From NCBI GenBank assembly GCA_949825065.1, contig OX463859.1, positions 26,925,847 to 26,989,846 of the forward strand: a stretch of DNA of 64,000 bases. The letters run 5' to 3'. The position numbers and the translations under genes are program-made. Shown piece after piece: positions 33,642-44,348 of the stretch (positions are counted from its first letter, which is position 1; each line of letters opens with the position of its first letter). The notes below the pieces were generated by a model. It did not search any database, was not told where the DNA came from, and saw only the letters and a list, made by a program, of their open reading frames with translations. The stretch comes from Odontocerum albicorne (lineage: Eukaryota; Arthropoda; Insecta; Trichoptera; Odontoceridae).

Positions 33642-33855
33642 CACTTGCCACCCTGTGATGGATAGCGAGTGACCAGGACTTTTATTTTATTTGATTATTC
33701 GACGTTTTAATACATAGTTAAATGGTTTTTATAGCTTAAACAAAAAATAACCTAGCAGATTTTGCATAATTTTAATTTAAAATATGCATTTTTTACTGGA
33801 CGCTTAGCGTCTAGCACCGTGACTGGCGAAGTTTTTAAGCACAGTAAGGCAAGTG
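33642..33855 (+). mobile_element. piggyBac-type MITE, copy 1 (214 bp)
   Basis: TTAA at 33638-33641 and 33856-33859 flanks CACTTGCC...GGCAAGTG. The interior holds CTGGACGCTTAGCGTC, a small palindrome. The second copy at 44349-44563 is similar throughout. TTAA targets point to piggyBac transposases, but no coding is present. Confidence 0.87.
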
Positions 33856-33879
33856 TTAAACCAAACGATAATAATACCT

Positions 33880-34870
33880 TACGTAAAAAACACTTCCGAA
33901 CCTTTAGATGAAGAATCAATTACCATTTTTAAATAAAACACATTTCTTTTAAACCTAAATATGAAGATTGAATGGGCATTTCTTAACCAAGTTATACATT
34001 TCAAAACCTAAAGCAAACAAATAAATTGGTACATCTAAGCCGAGCGATACTTTTTTAAACTAAAGATGTAGAATAAATGAGCATTTTGAAACCAAGTGAT
34101 ATATTTTATAAACTTAGAATAAATGAGCATTTATAAACCGAGCTACCAAGCAAAATACTTTAAACCTAAAAATGAAGAATAAATAAGCATATCTAAGTCA
34201 AACTAAATACTTTTGAACCAAAAGATGAAGATTAAATGAACATTTCTAAGCCAAGTGAAACATTTTATAACGTAACTAAAGAATAAATGAGTATTCATGA
34301 ACTTGACAAAAAAAAAAAATAAGCATTTATAAACCTATCAAAATATTTTGAAACCTAAATATGGAGAATAAATTAGCATATCTAAGTCAAACTAAATACT
34401 TTCAAACCGAAATATGAAGATTAAATGAACATTTCTAAGCCAAGTGAAACATTTTACAACGTAACTAAAGAATAAATGAGTATTTATAAACTTGACAAAA
34501 AATAAATGAGCATTTATAAACATATCAAAATATTTTGAAACCTAAATATGGAGAATAAATTAGCATATCTAAGTCAAACTAAATACTTTCAAACCAAAAT
34601 ATGAAGATTAAATTTACATTTCTAAGCCAAATGAAACATTTTATAACGTAACTAAAAAATAAATGAGTATTTATAAACTTGACAAAAAATAAATGAATAT
34701 TTATAAACTTGACAAAAAATAAATGAGCATTTATAAACATGTCAAAATATTTTTAAACCTAAATATGGGGAATAAATTAGCATATCTAAACCATGCATCA
34801 TACTTTTAAACTGTTAGATGAAGAAGTATATCTTTTGCCTCCGAGTGAAATACTTTCAAACCATGATGAA
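33880..34870 (+). repeat. Long degenerate satellite (~50-bp motifs, ~190-bp higher order)
   Basis: 'GAATAAATGAGYATTTATAAAC', 'AAACCTAAATATGGAGAATAA' and 'ATCTAAGTCAAACTAAATAC' alternate many times. The block with AAACCTAAATATGG recurs at about 34351, 34540 and 34757. Decay increases toward both ends. Confidence 0.85.
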
Positions 34871-35324
34871 GAATAATTTAAATAAAAAAGTGAAATAAGT
34901 TTGAACCTAACTAACGTCGATAAACCATAGAACTAACATAATATTTACCTCATATTATATTGTAGAACTGTGATGATATTAAATTTATTGTGCTTATTTA
35001 TTTTTGAAGTTCACACGAATATCTTTAAAAGCGTCATTTTTTTGCTGCATAAAGAATTCTCAAACTTTGATCAATTCAGCGAGCTAAAATATTGTACGCA
35101 TTGTGAATTTAAACCTTATTTATAAATTTAATAATTGTTTTACAAATTCTGATAATTTTTTTTTATCGATATTAATGCGTTTTCTTCCAATATAACATTT
35201 TAATAACTACAAATTATACAATAAAATGATAGTATTTCGAATAATTTGATTAATTTATGAATTCTTTATTTTTGATTTATATAAAAAAAATTGCGATGTT
35301 TTATATTCTAAAATTAAAAAAAAA

Positions 35325-35700
35325 ACACTCTTTGTTACGCCAAATCCTTAAAATTGCGGCATTCATAAACAGGAATCAAAATGCCTCATAAAAAAAAAAC
35401 TAAATATATTACGCCTAATCCTTGAAATGGCCGCATTCATAAACAGGAAAAAAGGCCTTATATAACAAAACACTATATTTATTATGCCTAATCTTGGAAA
35501 TTGTGGCATTCACGAAAAGTGGCATTCTTATAAAAAAACATACACCTAATCCTTGAAATTGTCGTATTCATGAGCAAGAAAAAAAATACTTATTAAAACT
35601 GGAAAAAAATGCCTTATAAAAAACACCATATAAATAAATTACGCTTAATCCTTGAAATAGTTGCATTCATAAACAGGAAAAAAGCCTTATCCTTGAACAA
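35325..35700 (+). repeat. Tandem repeat, ~65-bp unit
   Basis: 'TTACGCCTAATCCTTGAAAT', 'GCATTCATAAACAGGAA' and 'GCCTTATAAAAAACAC' recur about six times with variable A runs. Confidence 0.82.
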
Positions 35701-36479
35701 AAAACAATTCAATTATCGAATTCATTCCCTCAACAAAACTCTTGCCAATTTTACGTATTGGACAATACACATAACATACTGACTAGTTTGTATATTGAGC
35801 AACTAATTGGTTCGATAAATTTCTAACAAACTCTCGATTGATTTTTTCAAATATCAAAATTGTATCATGATGTCAAAATAGTTCTTCAGTTTATGTTAAC
35901 ATTAGTATAGTTCAATAATTTTAAAACTATTTTTTATATCTTCATCCGACACAAGAATTATTAAATGTATGTACTGTTTAATAAAAAAATGCTTGATTAA
36001 TATAAGAGAGTAAAACATAAATCAAAACAATGTGAATAAAACATTAATTCAAGATGATTTAAAGTTTAAACTAATTAAGCATGAAAAATGTTGGCGTGAT
36101 CTATAAGCGGAAAGCTCTTCGAAGAAATGTAATATTTATTGGTCGCGGCAAATATATAGCATTTAGTAATTCAAATATGTAAAGTAAAGGAGAAATAAAA
36201 AAAAAACAAATGATATAAGTCTCACCATATCCAGGTTATGTTTGCAGCTATTGATAAACTATTTGTTTTCTTATTGTAAATATTAATTCAGATCTTTTCT
36301 TGGAACAAAAAACTATGGTATTTTATAAAATCACTGAACATTTTACTAATTGGTTGAAAATAGTTAAATATAAAAACAATTTCATGTATTGTAACTAGCG
36401 TATTTAATAATAAAAATTAACAGCATTTCATACGAAACACTGTGTTTTTTTAAGATTTGTATGATAAAATTATAAGCAA
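35701..36479. other. No feature recognised
   Basis: AT-rich, stops in all frames. Confidence 0.5.
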
Positions 36480-36737
36480 GCATAAATCTCAAAAATCTCT
36501 CCACTGCTCGCCGAGGTTGTCCCATGCCATCCTCAACCCCAAATCCCCAACCCAAATGGTCACCGTTAGAAACTTGTATCACGGTACCAGTTCGAACATA
36601 AGTCAGTCATGTTTGTGATCTCCTGATGATGAGGTGAAAGCCTTGAAACCGGTAGGTTATACCGTTACAAAAAGTGGAATAAACAAATGACAATATCTTT
36701 AAACCTCCACAATGTTAATGCCCTAACTATAAATAAT
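36480..36737 (+). mobile_element. Penelope-like element, 3' end copy
   Basis: Begins in the decayed C-terminal coding region and runs through TACCAGTTCGAACATAAGTC, CCTGATGATGAGGTGAAAGC, TTGAAACCGGTAGG, TTATACCGTTAC, GTGGAATAAAC and the tail CCTCCACAATGTTAATGCC. It is in the same orientation as the 23.3-kb copy. Confidence 0.75.
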
Positions 36738-36798
36738 ATATAAGCTAGAAGTTATAATATATTATATTTTGTAAAACAATTCTGATTGTCAGATATAT

Positions 36799-36862
36799 TT
36801 TGCAATATGGCAATAAGCCCGCCAGGTTGTGCGTTGTGAAATGTAAATTTTATAAATAAATA
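36799..36862 (+). repeat. LINE A/SINE 3' tail fragment
   Basis: 'ATGGCAATAAGCCCGCCAGG' and a TAAATAAATA-type end; no body. Confidence 0.6.
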
Positions 36863-37274
36863 TGTAAAATGTAATATCTGCGTACTTGTGAAATAAATCA
36901 TTATTAAAATATTCATGAACCGAGAAACACTTATCGATGAAAATTTACGACTTATAATTAGTTTCATAAACCTGGAAATTCAAATAGAAATCATTTTCAA
37001 AATATTTATTTTGAATTAGTTCTTGTACAAGGGATTAAAAACGATCCTACATACAACCCAAACTTTCTTTGATCCTTGCAAACCACGTGGGGTTTCAAAA
37101 TATAAATCAAATAATTTGCTGAAATCAAATAACAAATTGAAGCCTGAAATTTAATTTGTTGCCTTGAAAAGGTTATTGGACTTTGCAAGCATTTTAAAAG
37201 TCTCTGATAAAATAAATAATACATGAATTAACATTACGGAATCTTGAAAGGATTAGTTAATTTTTGAACTGCTT

Positions 37275-37370
37275 TGAGACTATTGTTTCTCAAACTTTTT
37301 TGTATTTCCAACCCCACCGTTTCATAAACTTCTCTCCAGCGACCCCTAATTTATGATGTAATTTCAATTG
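37275..37370 (+). mobile_element. Possible hAT-type transposon end (left)
   Basis: 'TTGTTTCTCAAACTTTTTTG' followed by 'CCAGCGACCCCTAATTTATG' is the kind of subterminal sequence seen in hAT elements (CA-x-TG-TTCTCAAAC...GCGACCCC). Partner end may be 38695-38757. No 8-bp target duplication found. Confidence 0.35.
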
Positions 37371-37649
37371 ATTTTTTGTGATATTGTGTGTGCGTGTTTG
37401 TGCTTTATCTTCTGATTCATTTCATATAACTACTGAATTATTTCCATATGTTGTATTGTGGTTTGTATGTGTGAACATCATTTTCCATTTGTCGTTTTAT
37501 TTTCATAAAATTTGGACTCCTTGAGGCTTATTTAATTTTTTTTTCTTTTTTTCGTTCTTGTACACAGTTAACCTGAGGTGATATATATGGGTTTACTTTT
37601 TGTTTTGTTTTCTGCTATATATATTTTTTTTTGTTTTTTTAGTCTATAT

Positions 37650-37785
37650 GTACGAAAGGGGGGGGCAGAAAGCCCCTCTATCTCCTTGCGGTCGGGCTCG
37701 CCCTACATTAGTGGGGTGTATATCGGCCGGGGGAATATTGTGAGATGAGCCCAAACCTTTTAATGTATTTTCTTTTAAATGTGTT
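37650..37785 (+). repeat. Relative of the 151-bp repeat at 19153
   Basis: Shares 'GGGCTCGCCCTACATTAGTG', GGGGGAATATTGTGAGATGA and CCAAACCTTTTAAT with the other copies. Confidence 0.65.
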
Positions 37786-37964
37786 TACTGCAGTTTATTT
37801 TGAGATATATGTGCGATTTCGGAATGGATTCATTATATATAATACATATATATACACATTGTGTTGCCGTCAAGGAACCTTTATTTATGGGTTTGAATAA
37901 TCTGAGGCTGTTTTTTTTGTCATCTTTTTATTTACTGGTTTTTTCTTCTTATTCTACATATGCA

Positions 37965-38100
37965 AGGGTGTGAGCTAAACAACATCTAGTGTCGTCGTGG
38001 CTAGGCTTGCTCAATATTGGTGGGGTGTATCTTGGCCGGGGGGATGTTTTTAGATGAGCCCAGGCCTTTTAGTAGCTTCTCTCTTAAATGTATTTTCTGC
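37965..38100 (+). repeat. Relative of the 151-bp repeat at 19153
   Basis: Shares GCAAGGGTGTGAGCTAAAC, 'GTCGTCGTGGCTAGGCT', TGAGCCCAGGCCTTTT and CTTAAATGTATTTTCTGC with the copy at 37650 and the pair at 19153. Confidence 0.65.
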
Positions 38101-38694
38101 CATTTATGTGTTTTTAAAGTGTATTTTAATAAATTATATACATACTATGTTGCTTTTAATAAACCTATATTTATTTTATTTATTTATATATCTTTCAACT
38201 TGAAGATATAATATTTAATGTACTTCTGGAAAAAAGACTCAAGTCATTTTAGTAAGATAATCTCAAAAATCAAGCCTTGGATTAAAGTCACAGACATTGT
38301 TATGGCAAAAAAAAAATTTATATGGTAGGGACGTTGTTCTAATATTCTTAGCTCAGTGTTACTGACTGGCCAGTATTTTTTACGCTGAATGAAGAATATT
38401 GGTACAATGTTCATACCCTATAAAAATCAATTTTCACAATAACAATATATGTGACCCACTAAGAGTGATATCAATAAAACAAAATTTATACCAGCGGCAG
38501 TTACATACTCGTATACGAGTATTATATATATTTTTTATATTATTCAAAATCTAATAAAAAAAAATCCAGCATTAAAATGCGAACTGAGGCAGCACGGCAC
38601 GTCAAGACTACACGCTAGTATGGTCGTTTGTAAAATGATCACTCAGCATCTCGTGTTGTTTTTTACCACCTCCTGCTGACCTCCATGCGCCATG

Positions 38695-38757
38695 GTGTTC
38701 GTATTGATGTTCCTAGCGCCCCCCAGGGAGCAGTACTGCCCGCTTTGGGAATCAATG
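38695..38757 (-). mobile_element. Possible hAT-type transposon end (right)
   Basis: On the minus strand 'CATTGATTCCCAAAGCGGGC' leads into CTCCCTGGGGGGCGCTAGG, a hAT-like end. It roughly mirrors 37275. The pairing is tentative. Confidence 0.35.
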
Positions 38758-39328
38758 ATTTTACCCTATTTATTGTCACGTTGGCAATTTTGTAACAAGG
38801 CTTTTACAAAATTAACTCAGCGTTTTAAGTTTTCCAAACAAAGTAGTATGTTAAACGTTGGTTTTATTTAAAATTCTACAAATTGAATACAATTTCTAAA
38901 GGATACTCAACATTTATCAAATATTTTTAGTCTAATTTAAACTGAATGAACACTGAAATAACGTTTTGTAACATATTGAAGGATAATATAAAAGCGAGAG
39001 GGGGGTTGATCCAAGTAAAATTCTTTCTTCTATTTTTTTTTATATTTTTTTATTTCCCCTGCGTCGTGACCTCAATAATGAGGAACGTGACCCACACTGG
39101 AATCGTTGTATATCATGCAAAATTTTATCTAGCCCTCGCGGTATTCTGCTGCCCGCAGAGCTTTTGATAATATCAAACCCGAAACACTCTTCACTTGGTC
39201 ACTAAAGCATATTGTGATATATTTGCTTCTGCGATCTTTTATATTACCAATGACCATAAGTTATTCAATGTTTGTATTACTGCGTAACACCATTTAGCAA
39301 TAAACACGCCTTCCTTTTCACACCTCTT
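38758..39328. other. No feature recognised
   Basis: AT-rich. A patch at 39060-39170 (GCGTCGTGACCTCAATAATG, GTGACCCACACTGG) looks transposon-derived but has no partner. Confidence 0.4.
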
Positions 39329-39404
39329 CGGTATTCATGATCTTTCAGACCTCTGAAATCGGTATTCATGATCTTTCAGAACTCTGAAATCGGTATTCAT
39401 GATA
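39329..39404 (+). repeat. 31-bp tandem repeat, ~2.4 units
   Basis: 'CGGTATTCATGATCTTTCAG' recurs every 31 bp, with 'CTCTGAAAT' between. Confidence 0.9.
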
Positions 39405-39699
39405 TTGATTTCAAGTACTTACTTCTTATTTCATGGTTAATCATAAGATTACTGCTAAACTTTGTTACCGATGATTTATGTAAAACAATTTGTTGTTTTT
39501 GATAAGTTTTTTGGGAGGTCTTATTAAAATATATGGTTTTATATGAACACTATGCACAAATCAAAAAACCTACAAAGGTTTCTTTGTAGGTAGATTTTTG
39601 TAAATAATTAACTGTCCCGCCTCCCTTTCTTATCTTGCAGAAAATTTTCAGCGTCTTTTCGATCATAAACTAGCACTACGCTCAAACAGAGATTGTTTT

Positions 39700-39984
39700 T
39701 TGGCCTTTCCAGTTCACCGCTCTTCTTTTCCTACGCCGTCTTTCACTGTCCATGCAGCAAGACTCTGGAGTCAGTTACAAACCAACGTTAGACTCACTCC
39801 GTCCTTTGCAATTACCACAAACCTATCCTTTCCCGATTCCCAAAAAGATCCAAAAATTTCCAATAAATATCTTAACAGTCAGAACTTATCCGATGAAGGA
39901 GTAGGGTGTCCTACCATCGGACCGAAACTCCGAACAAGCTATCCATCACTTGTCCGTCCTTTGCATGCTTTAAGAAGCGACTGA
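39700..39984 (+). pseudogene. Family A LINE ORF2 C-terminus, interrupted
   Basis: Begins AFPVHRSSF, SFTVHAARLWSQLQTNVRLT as at 20100-19980 of the minus-strand copy. It then runs into unrelated residues encoded by the nested insert before meeting the native HALRSD-region DNA in a shifted frame. The 94-codon open frame is thus a chance fusion, not a real protein. Confidence 0.75.
39811..39952 (+). mobile_element. Nested 142-bp insertion with 13-bp direct repeats
   Basis: 'TCCGTCCTTTGCA' occurs at 39798-39810 and 39953-39965, whereas the other family A copies have this site only once. A 13-bp duplication is the size made by LINE-type retrotransposition. The insert contains CCGATGAAGGAGTAGGGTG and 'ACCATCGGACCGAAACTCC' and no poly(A). 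Origin unknown. Confidence 0.7.
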
Positions 39985-40321
39985 AAAAACTCTTAATTAT
40001 ATAATGTGTTTCATTCCTCATTTCTTCCTTTCCTCTCCACAATCCCTTCCTTTCCTTTGATTGATAATATCTCACTTTATATGAAAAGGAATGTTCGGGT
40101 GGTTTTTCGCCTTTGTGGGGTTTGTGAGCATATTTGCACGTATATGTTCATGTTTTTCGTGAGGATGAATAGTCATTTGAATGTTTTTGCGACCATGTAA
40201 CTTGCTTCATTTACTTTGGTCTAGTTAGTCAGAAGAGATTGCCACCTAGCAATAAACCCGCCAGATTGTATTTGCAACAAAAGTGCTTAATAAATAAATA
40301 AAATAATAATTTAAAATACTT

Positions 40322-40515
40322 TCTAGTTCACCGCTCTTATTTTTTTAATTCGTCCTTAACTACTCATGCAGTGAAACTCTGGAACCAGTTACAAACTAAC
40401 ATAAAAGTAGCTTCGTATTTGGCATGCTTTAAGAAGCGACTAAAAAACTCTTAATTTCCACATTAATATAACGTGTTCCATTCCTAATTTTTGTATACTC
40501 TCTACCATCCCTCAT
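40322..40515 (+). mobile_element. LINE family A fragment
   Basis: Reads 'CTAGTTCACCGCTC', a CTACTCATGCAGTGAAACTC block, 'GGCATGCTTTAAGAAGCGAC' and AACGTGTTCCATTCC. It follows the tail of the preceding copy almost directly and lacks its own tail. Confidence 0.75.
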
Positions 40516-40632
40516 TTAGAATGCTGTTTTTCATATTATTCCACAAATAAGTCTTGAGTTAACTTTCATCCCTAGTCACTTGAATCCGTATTATTGCATA
40601 TGTTGTCAACTCACATATTCTTCTTATGTGAG

Positions 40633-41285
40633 TTGGATTCTAGGTACATTCATGGATTATGGATTCTAGGTACAGTACCCGGCGGTAAGTAATACACACC
40701 GGGCTTAAGAAAGAGACTGTCGTCCATAATCGGCTAACTTCGGCTTTGTAGAACGTCGTCTCTGTTTTAATTTATTTTTTAAAAAGAATATATTTGACCG
40801 AAGTCATAGGTATCCTTATACCCCTGAAGTCCAGTATGATATCGAGTGACCATGCACTCCATAATTCCAGTATTTCATCATCTATGGAACAATACGCCAT
40901 TACGAGGGATTTGAGAATTATTATGGATAGAAGAAAAATAATCCATAAAATAAAAATAATATATGTGACAGCTGGGATCTTGTAATAAATCTACAAACAT
41001 ACAAGTATCCGGCGGTAAGAAATACACATCGGGCTTAAGAAAGAGACTGTCGGCCATAATCGGCTAACTTCGGCTTTGTAGATCCTCGTCTCTGTCCCTA
41101 GAACGCTTGACAACGACTGACAAATCGCAACGGAACACGTTAACCAATTATGGCCGAAAGTCTCTTTCTTAAGCCCGATGTGTATTACTTATCGCCGGGT
41201 ACTGTACATTCTTTTTTATGGATTCTAGGTACATTCATTATGGATTCTAGGTTCATACTTATGGATTCTAGGTACATTCATATAA
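40633..41285 (+). repeat. Minisatellite (TATGGATTCTAGGTACATTCAT-like), interrupted
   Basis: 'GGATTCTAGGTACA' occurs at about 40634, 40660, 41220 and 41266, with a variant (GGTTCA) at 41243. The first two lie left and the others right of the 40673-41204 element, which split the array. Confidence 0.8.
40673..41204. mobile_element. TA-flanked inverted-repeat MITE (532 bp) with internal partial copy
   Basis: TA (40671-40672; 41205-41206) flanks CAGTACCCGGCG...CGCCGGGTACTG. The inverted arms match for about 65 bp (GTAAGTAATACACA, GGGCTTAAGAAAGAGACT). A second direct copy of the left arm lies at 41003-41095, so a related element inserted inside or the arm was duplicated. CAGT ends with TA targets suggest a pogo/Tigger or Tc1-type source. 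Confidence 0.82.
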
Positions 41286-41705
41286 ATTATAAGACCATTT
41301 GAGATGAGATGTATAGATTCAAAAGGTGTCCCAAAATGAATACACTAACACGTGGAGTGACAATGTATGACAGAATATGGAATGAAGGCATTAGGGATGA
41401 ATGTGAACTTACGGATGATGTGTTAAATAAGATGAAGAAGAGCATATTGAGATAGTTTGGGCATATAGAACGAATGAATGAAGAAATACTTACAAAACAG
41501 ATACATAAAGAAAATGTAAGTAAAAGGCGTATGGTTAGATTAAGTGAATGATCTTCTGAAAATGTTGAACCATATCAAGTTAGAAAAATCGTTGTATGAG
41601 AAGGTGTACGGGTGTAAACAAGGCTATGAATGTGTGGCTAGATAAGAAACTGACGCTCTATCACATCTGCCTACCCCAATAAGGAAATTGATTGATGGTA
41701 TATAA
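41285..41705 (+). pseudogene. Family B LINE C-terminal fragment
   Basis: Translates (with shifts) to VTMYDRIWNEGIRDECELT, DDVLNKMKKSILR-FGHIE, ERMNEEILTKQIH and CKQGYECVAR-like end, then 'GGAAATTGATTGATGGTAT'. It is the most readable version of the RMNEE-x-LTKQI block but has many breaks. Confidence 0.75.
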
Positions 41706-41806
41706 AGGGTTTTTCAAATTGAGCGTTTTTTTTTTATTCTTGAATAAAACACAATTCGCTTTGATTTCATTTTTTTATTGATCATTGAAGTATTAATGTA
41801 TGTAAT

Positions 41807-42430
41807 TTAAACACAAAAAACTATATGCGCCGAATGTTCACCGCTTGCAGCTCCACAGATGTCTACTCTCTTGTCAACATTTTTGATGACATTTTGACGC
41901 AATTGCGGTTCTAACTCACCAATAACGCCAATAATTTCGTCTTTCAGCTCAAGAATTGATTGGAGGTCATTCTTATTTTTTAAAATTATTTTACACATGA
42001 AAAAAAATGTTCATAATTTGCAAAAAATCAACAGGTAATTTAATTTGGACACAATTTTAATGGATCTGGGTTTGTTGCCTTTCATTTGTCGTGTCCCCAG
42101 TATAGACTTTTGGCTGTATCTCACTCACTGAGGAAACATGGCATGAAAAAGTAAATCGATACTTCTTTCGAATTTTTTATTTCTTAAAACCTCGTTACAC
42201 ATTCTTATCAACTTGACAAACAGTGACACTCAATTACATATATATACATCACGCGAAATCAAACTCCTCACACTTTATCACTCCAGACATATCAAAACAT
42301 TCATCCCGATATAGATCTGGCTTTTCACGTAACCCCAGAGAAAATAATCCAACGATATCAGATCACATGATCTTGGTGGCCAATTAACACCACCGTTCCG
42401 GAGATTACAGCACATAAAATAATTCAATAA
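41807..42430 (-). pseudogene. Tc1/mariner-superfamily transposase C-terminus, split by a repeat
   Basis: On the minus strand, 42410-42340 reads 'NWPPRSCDLISLDYFLWGYV', the third-acid region of a widespread insect transposase group (PPRSCDLTPLDYFLWGYVK). The final part is at 41998-41807: LQSILELKDEIIGVIGE, RQNVIKNVDKRVDIC and GEHSAHIVFCV, stop. The two are separated by a ~300-bp repeat that also occurs at 14530-14830. No ITRs were identified. Confidence 0.82.
42008..42318 (-). repeat. Interspersed repeat, copy 2, inside the transposase remnant
   Basis: Inverse of 14530-14830 (see that entry). Its position between the FLWGYV block and the C-terminus suggests it inserted into the transposon. 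A residue of the transposase frame is missing at the junction, so the edges are approximate. Confidence 0.72.
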
Positions 42431-43224
42431 TTTTAACGCATTGTCACATTGTATACGACTCTATTTTTATAAATTTCATACATTACACTTCTCAAATGTC
42501 ACAAGACCCAGGCAAGTTCGCGACGGCATCTGTGTTTTACCCAATAATAAAAAAACCCGCTTAATTTGAAATACTCTTTACACGTGTGTATGTAGAAAGA
42601 TATCCGCAATGGTTTTCGATTGCGAGAATTCTATAAAGGCAATGATATATCAATGTAATCCCATTGAATCATGGGAAATCAGTTGAATATATCGTGTAAT
42701 TTCCAATCACTAATTTTAATCAATTAGGAGACATGCCATCAAAAGTGTCTCGTTCACCATAATCAATTCATCCCAATAGATATAAATATATTATAGTTGA
42801 TTAGATTTAATTACATTTGAGACCCTGTAGTATTTCATGTTTGATATTTGATTGATAGTCAGTAAAAATATTTTTTTAAGAATGTTTATTCGGATGAGAT
42901 GTTATTTCTGCAAATAATTTCAACTCTTCATTTTCTCTGTATTTATGTAATGTTTATAATTTTTCTAGTTCTTGGAATAAATTATGACATGGAACTGTAC
43001 TAACCACGTTGTATTGTATTAACAAAACTATGATACAACACAATACAAAGGTATATGATGTTTTTTTTATCTTTATAGTGAGGATACATCTGAACGTTAA
43101 GAGCGGGAGCTCATTAAACAGACCTTTTGATTTCAGATAATTCAAGTGTTTCTTGTTAAACACACAACACCAATATTAATGTATATATTTTTTATTGTAT
43201 TACTTAGTTTTTTCTATTAAAAAT
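42431..43224. other. No feature recognised
   Basis: AT-rich; presumably includes the decayed 5' part of the transposase element, but I could not read it. Confidence 0.45.
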
Positions 43225-43445
43225 CGACAACCTCCATGGCATAGTTGATAATACGCTTGTCTCCTAGCCCGAGGATTGGGGTTTGATTTCCGTTGAAGCC
43301 TTTAAAAAAAATAAGATTCCAATCTAGTTTTCACTAAATACCCTTTCATTATCTTTCTGGAAGAGAATGCCGCATTACAATAAGCCGGCCAGGTTGTTAT
43401 GTATACAACAAAATTATAATTCAATACAATGCAATACAATACAAA
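43225..43445 (+). repeat. tRNA-derived SINE with LINE A-type tail
   Basis: Head: 'ACCTCCATGGCATAGTTGAT' (box A) and GGGGTTTGATTTCCG (box B). Body with 'AGTTTTCACTAAATACC'. Tail: GGAAGAGAATGCCGC, 'CAATAAGCCGGCCAGGTTGT', then repeated AATACA units. The tail matches the 3' end of family A LINEs. Confidence 0.8.
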
Positions 43446-43963
43446 ATATAAAAAAAACGATTGTTCTTCTTATTTTATCTTTAGTTAGACCTGTGGTATT
43501 TTATAATCAGAACTGCCTCTCTTGAGATGTTGACTATCGGCTTATCCTTTTTATATTTCTGCTAAACGATTACCTGCGGGTATTTTATGAATTGCCACGT
43601 GGGGAATTCTTGTGTTATCCATAATTTTTAAGTGCCCATTCCACCTATGTCTTCTACTGTTATACTCCATCTTAAAATACCTTACATTTCACATATTTAT
43701 CGGATACAGGAGTTTCTCAATTGATCAGTGTTCTACCAGTAATAGCACTGAGTTCTTTCATTTCATTAGTATTTTTTTGACTCGATTACGTAAGTCATGA
43801 TTGACTTATATTTTTAACCTAACTGTCTGTTCTCATATCACACTCAAGTATTGTTCGATCACGTGAATCAAACTGAGATGGGAAAGAAACCCCTTGACCA
43901 AGTTTTTTTATTATAATGTATGACATGATCTTTACTCAAACATAAATGTTTCCCATCTTCTTA
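43446..43963. other. No feature recognised
   Basis: AT-rich; a 62-codon open stretch at 43612-43800 has no recognisable motif. Confidence 0.5.
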
Positions 43964-44098
43964 TTATTCTTTATTGCATGCTCAATGCTAAGCGTTGTTG
44001 TACTCTGTTATTCTTTATTGCATGCTCAATGCTAAGTGTTGTTGTACTCTGTTATTCTTTATTGCATGCTCAATGCTAAGCGTTGTTGTACTCTGTTA
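43964..44098 (+). repeat. 44-bp tandem repeat, three units
   Basis: 'TTATTCTTTATTGCATGCTC' plus 'AATGCTAAGYGTTGTTGTAC' and TCTG, repeated three times with a single base difference; a recent triplication. Confidence 0.95.
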
Positions 44099-44348
44099 CT
44101 TTTCGAACTCAAAACATATTTAATGTCCCCAGTTAAGTGTTTTTTTTAAAGTGACGTGATGTCTGAACTTAAGGAGAGTTCATAAAATATATTTTGATAG
44201 CCAAGTGTTTCTTGTGAAAAATGTTACGCGAATATTGATATACACCTTTTTTCTTATGTTACTTTCTTTTGATATCAATAACGATTTAAACATAAAATTT
44301 ATAAAACAGTTAAGACCTTACCCATTTGTATTTTTGGTCGTTCTTTAA

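Larger units (their letters stand above)
39620..40312 (+). mobile_element. LINE family A, 5'-truncated copy with a nested insertion
   Basis: Carries the ORF2 C-terminus, the 3' UTR (GATAATATCTCACTTTATATG, ATGTTCGGGTGGT, CATATTTGCACGTATATG) and the tail GCAATAAACCCGCCAGATTG then TAAATAAATAAA. The coding part is decayed; it is interrupted by a 142-bp insertion at 39811-39952. Confidence 0.83.

Noticed and set aside
37275..38757. One complete hAT transposon
   Set aside because: The two candidate ends look hAT-like, but no 8-bp target duplication or transposase motif was found, so only tentative ends are reported.
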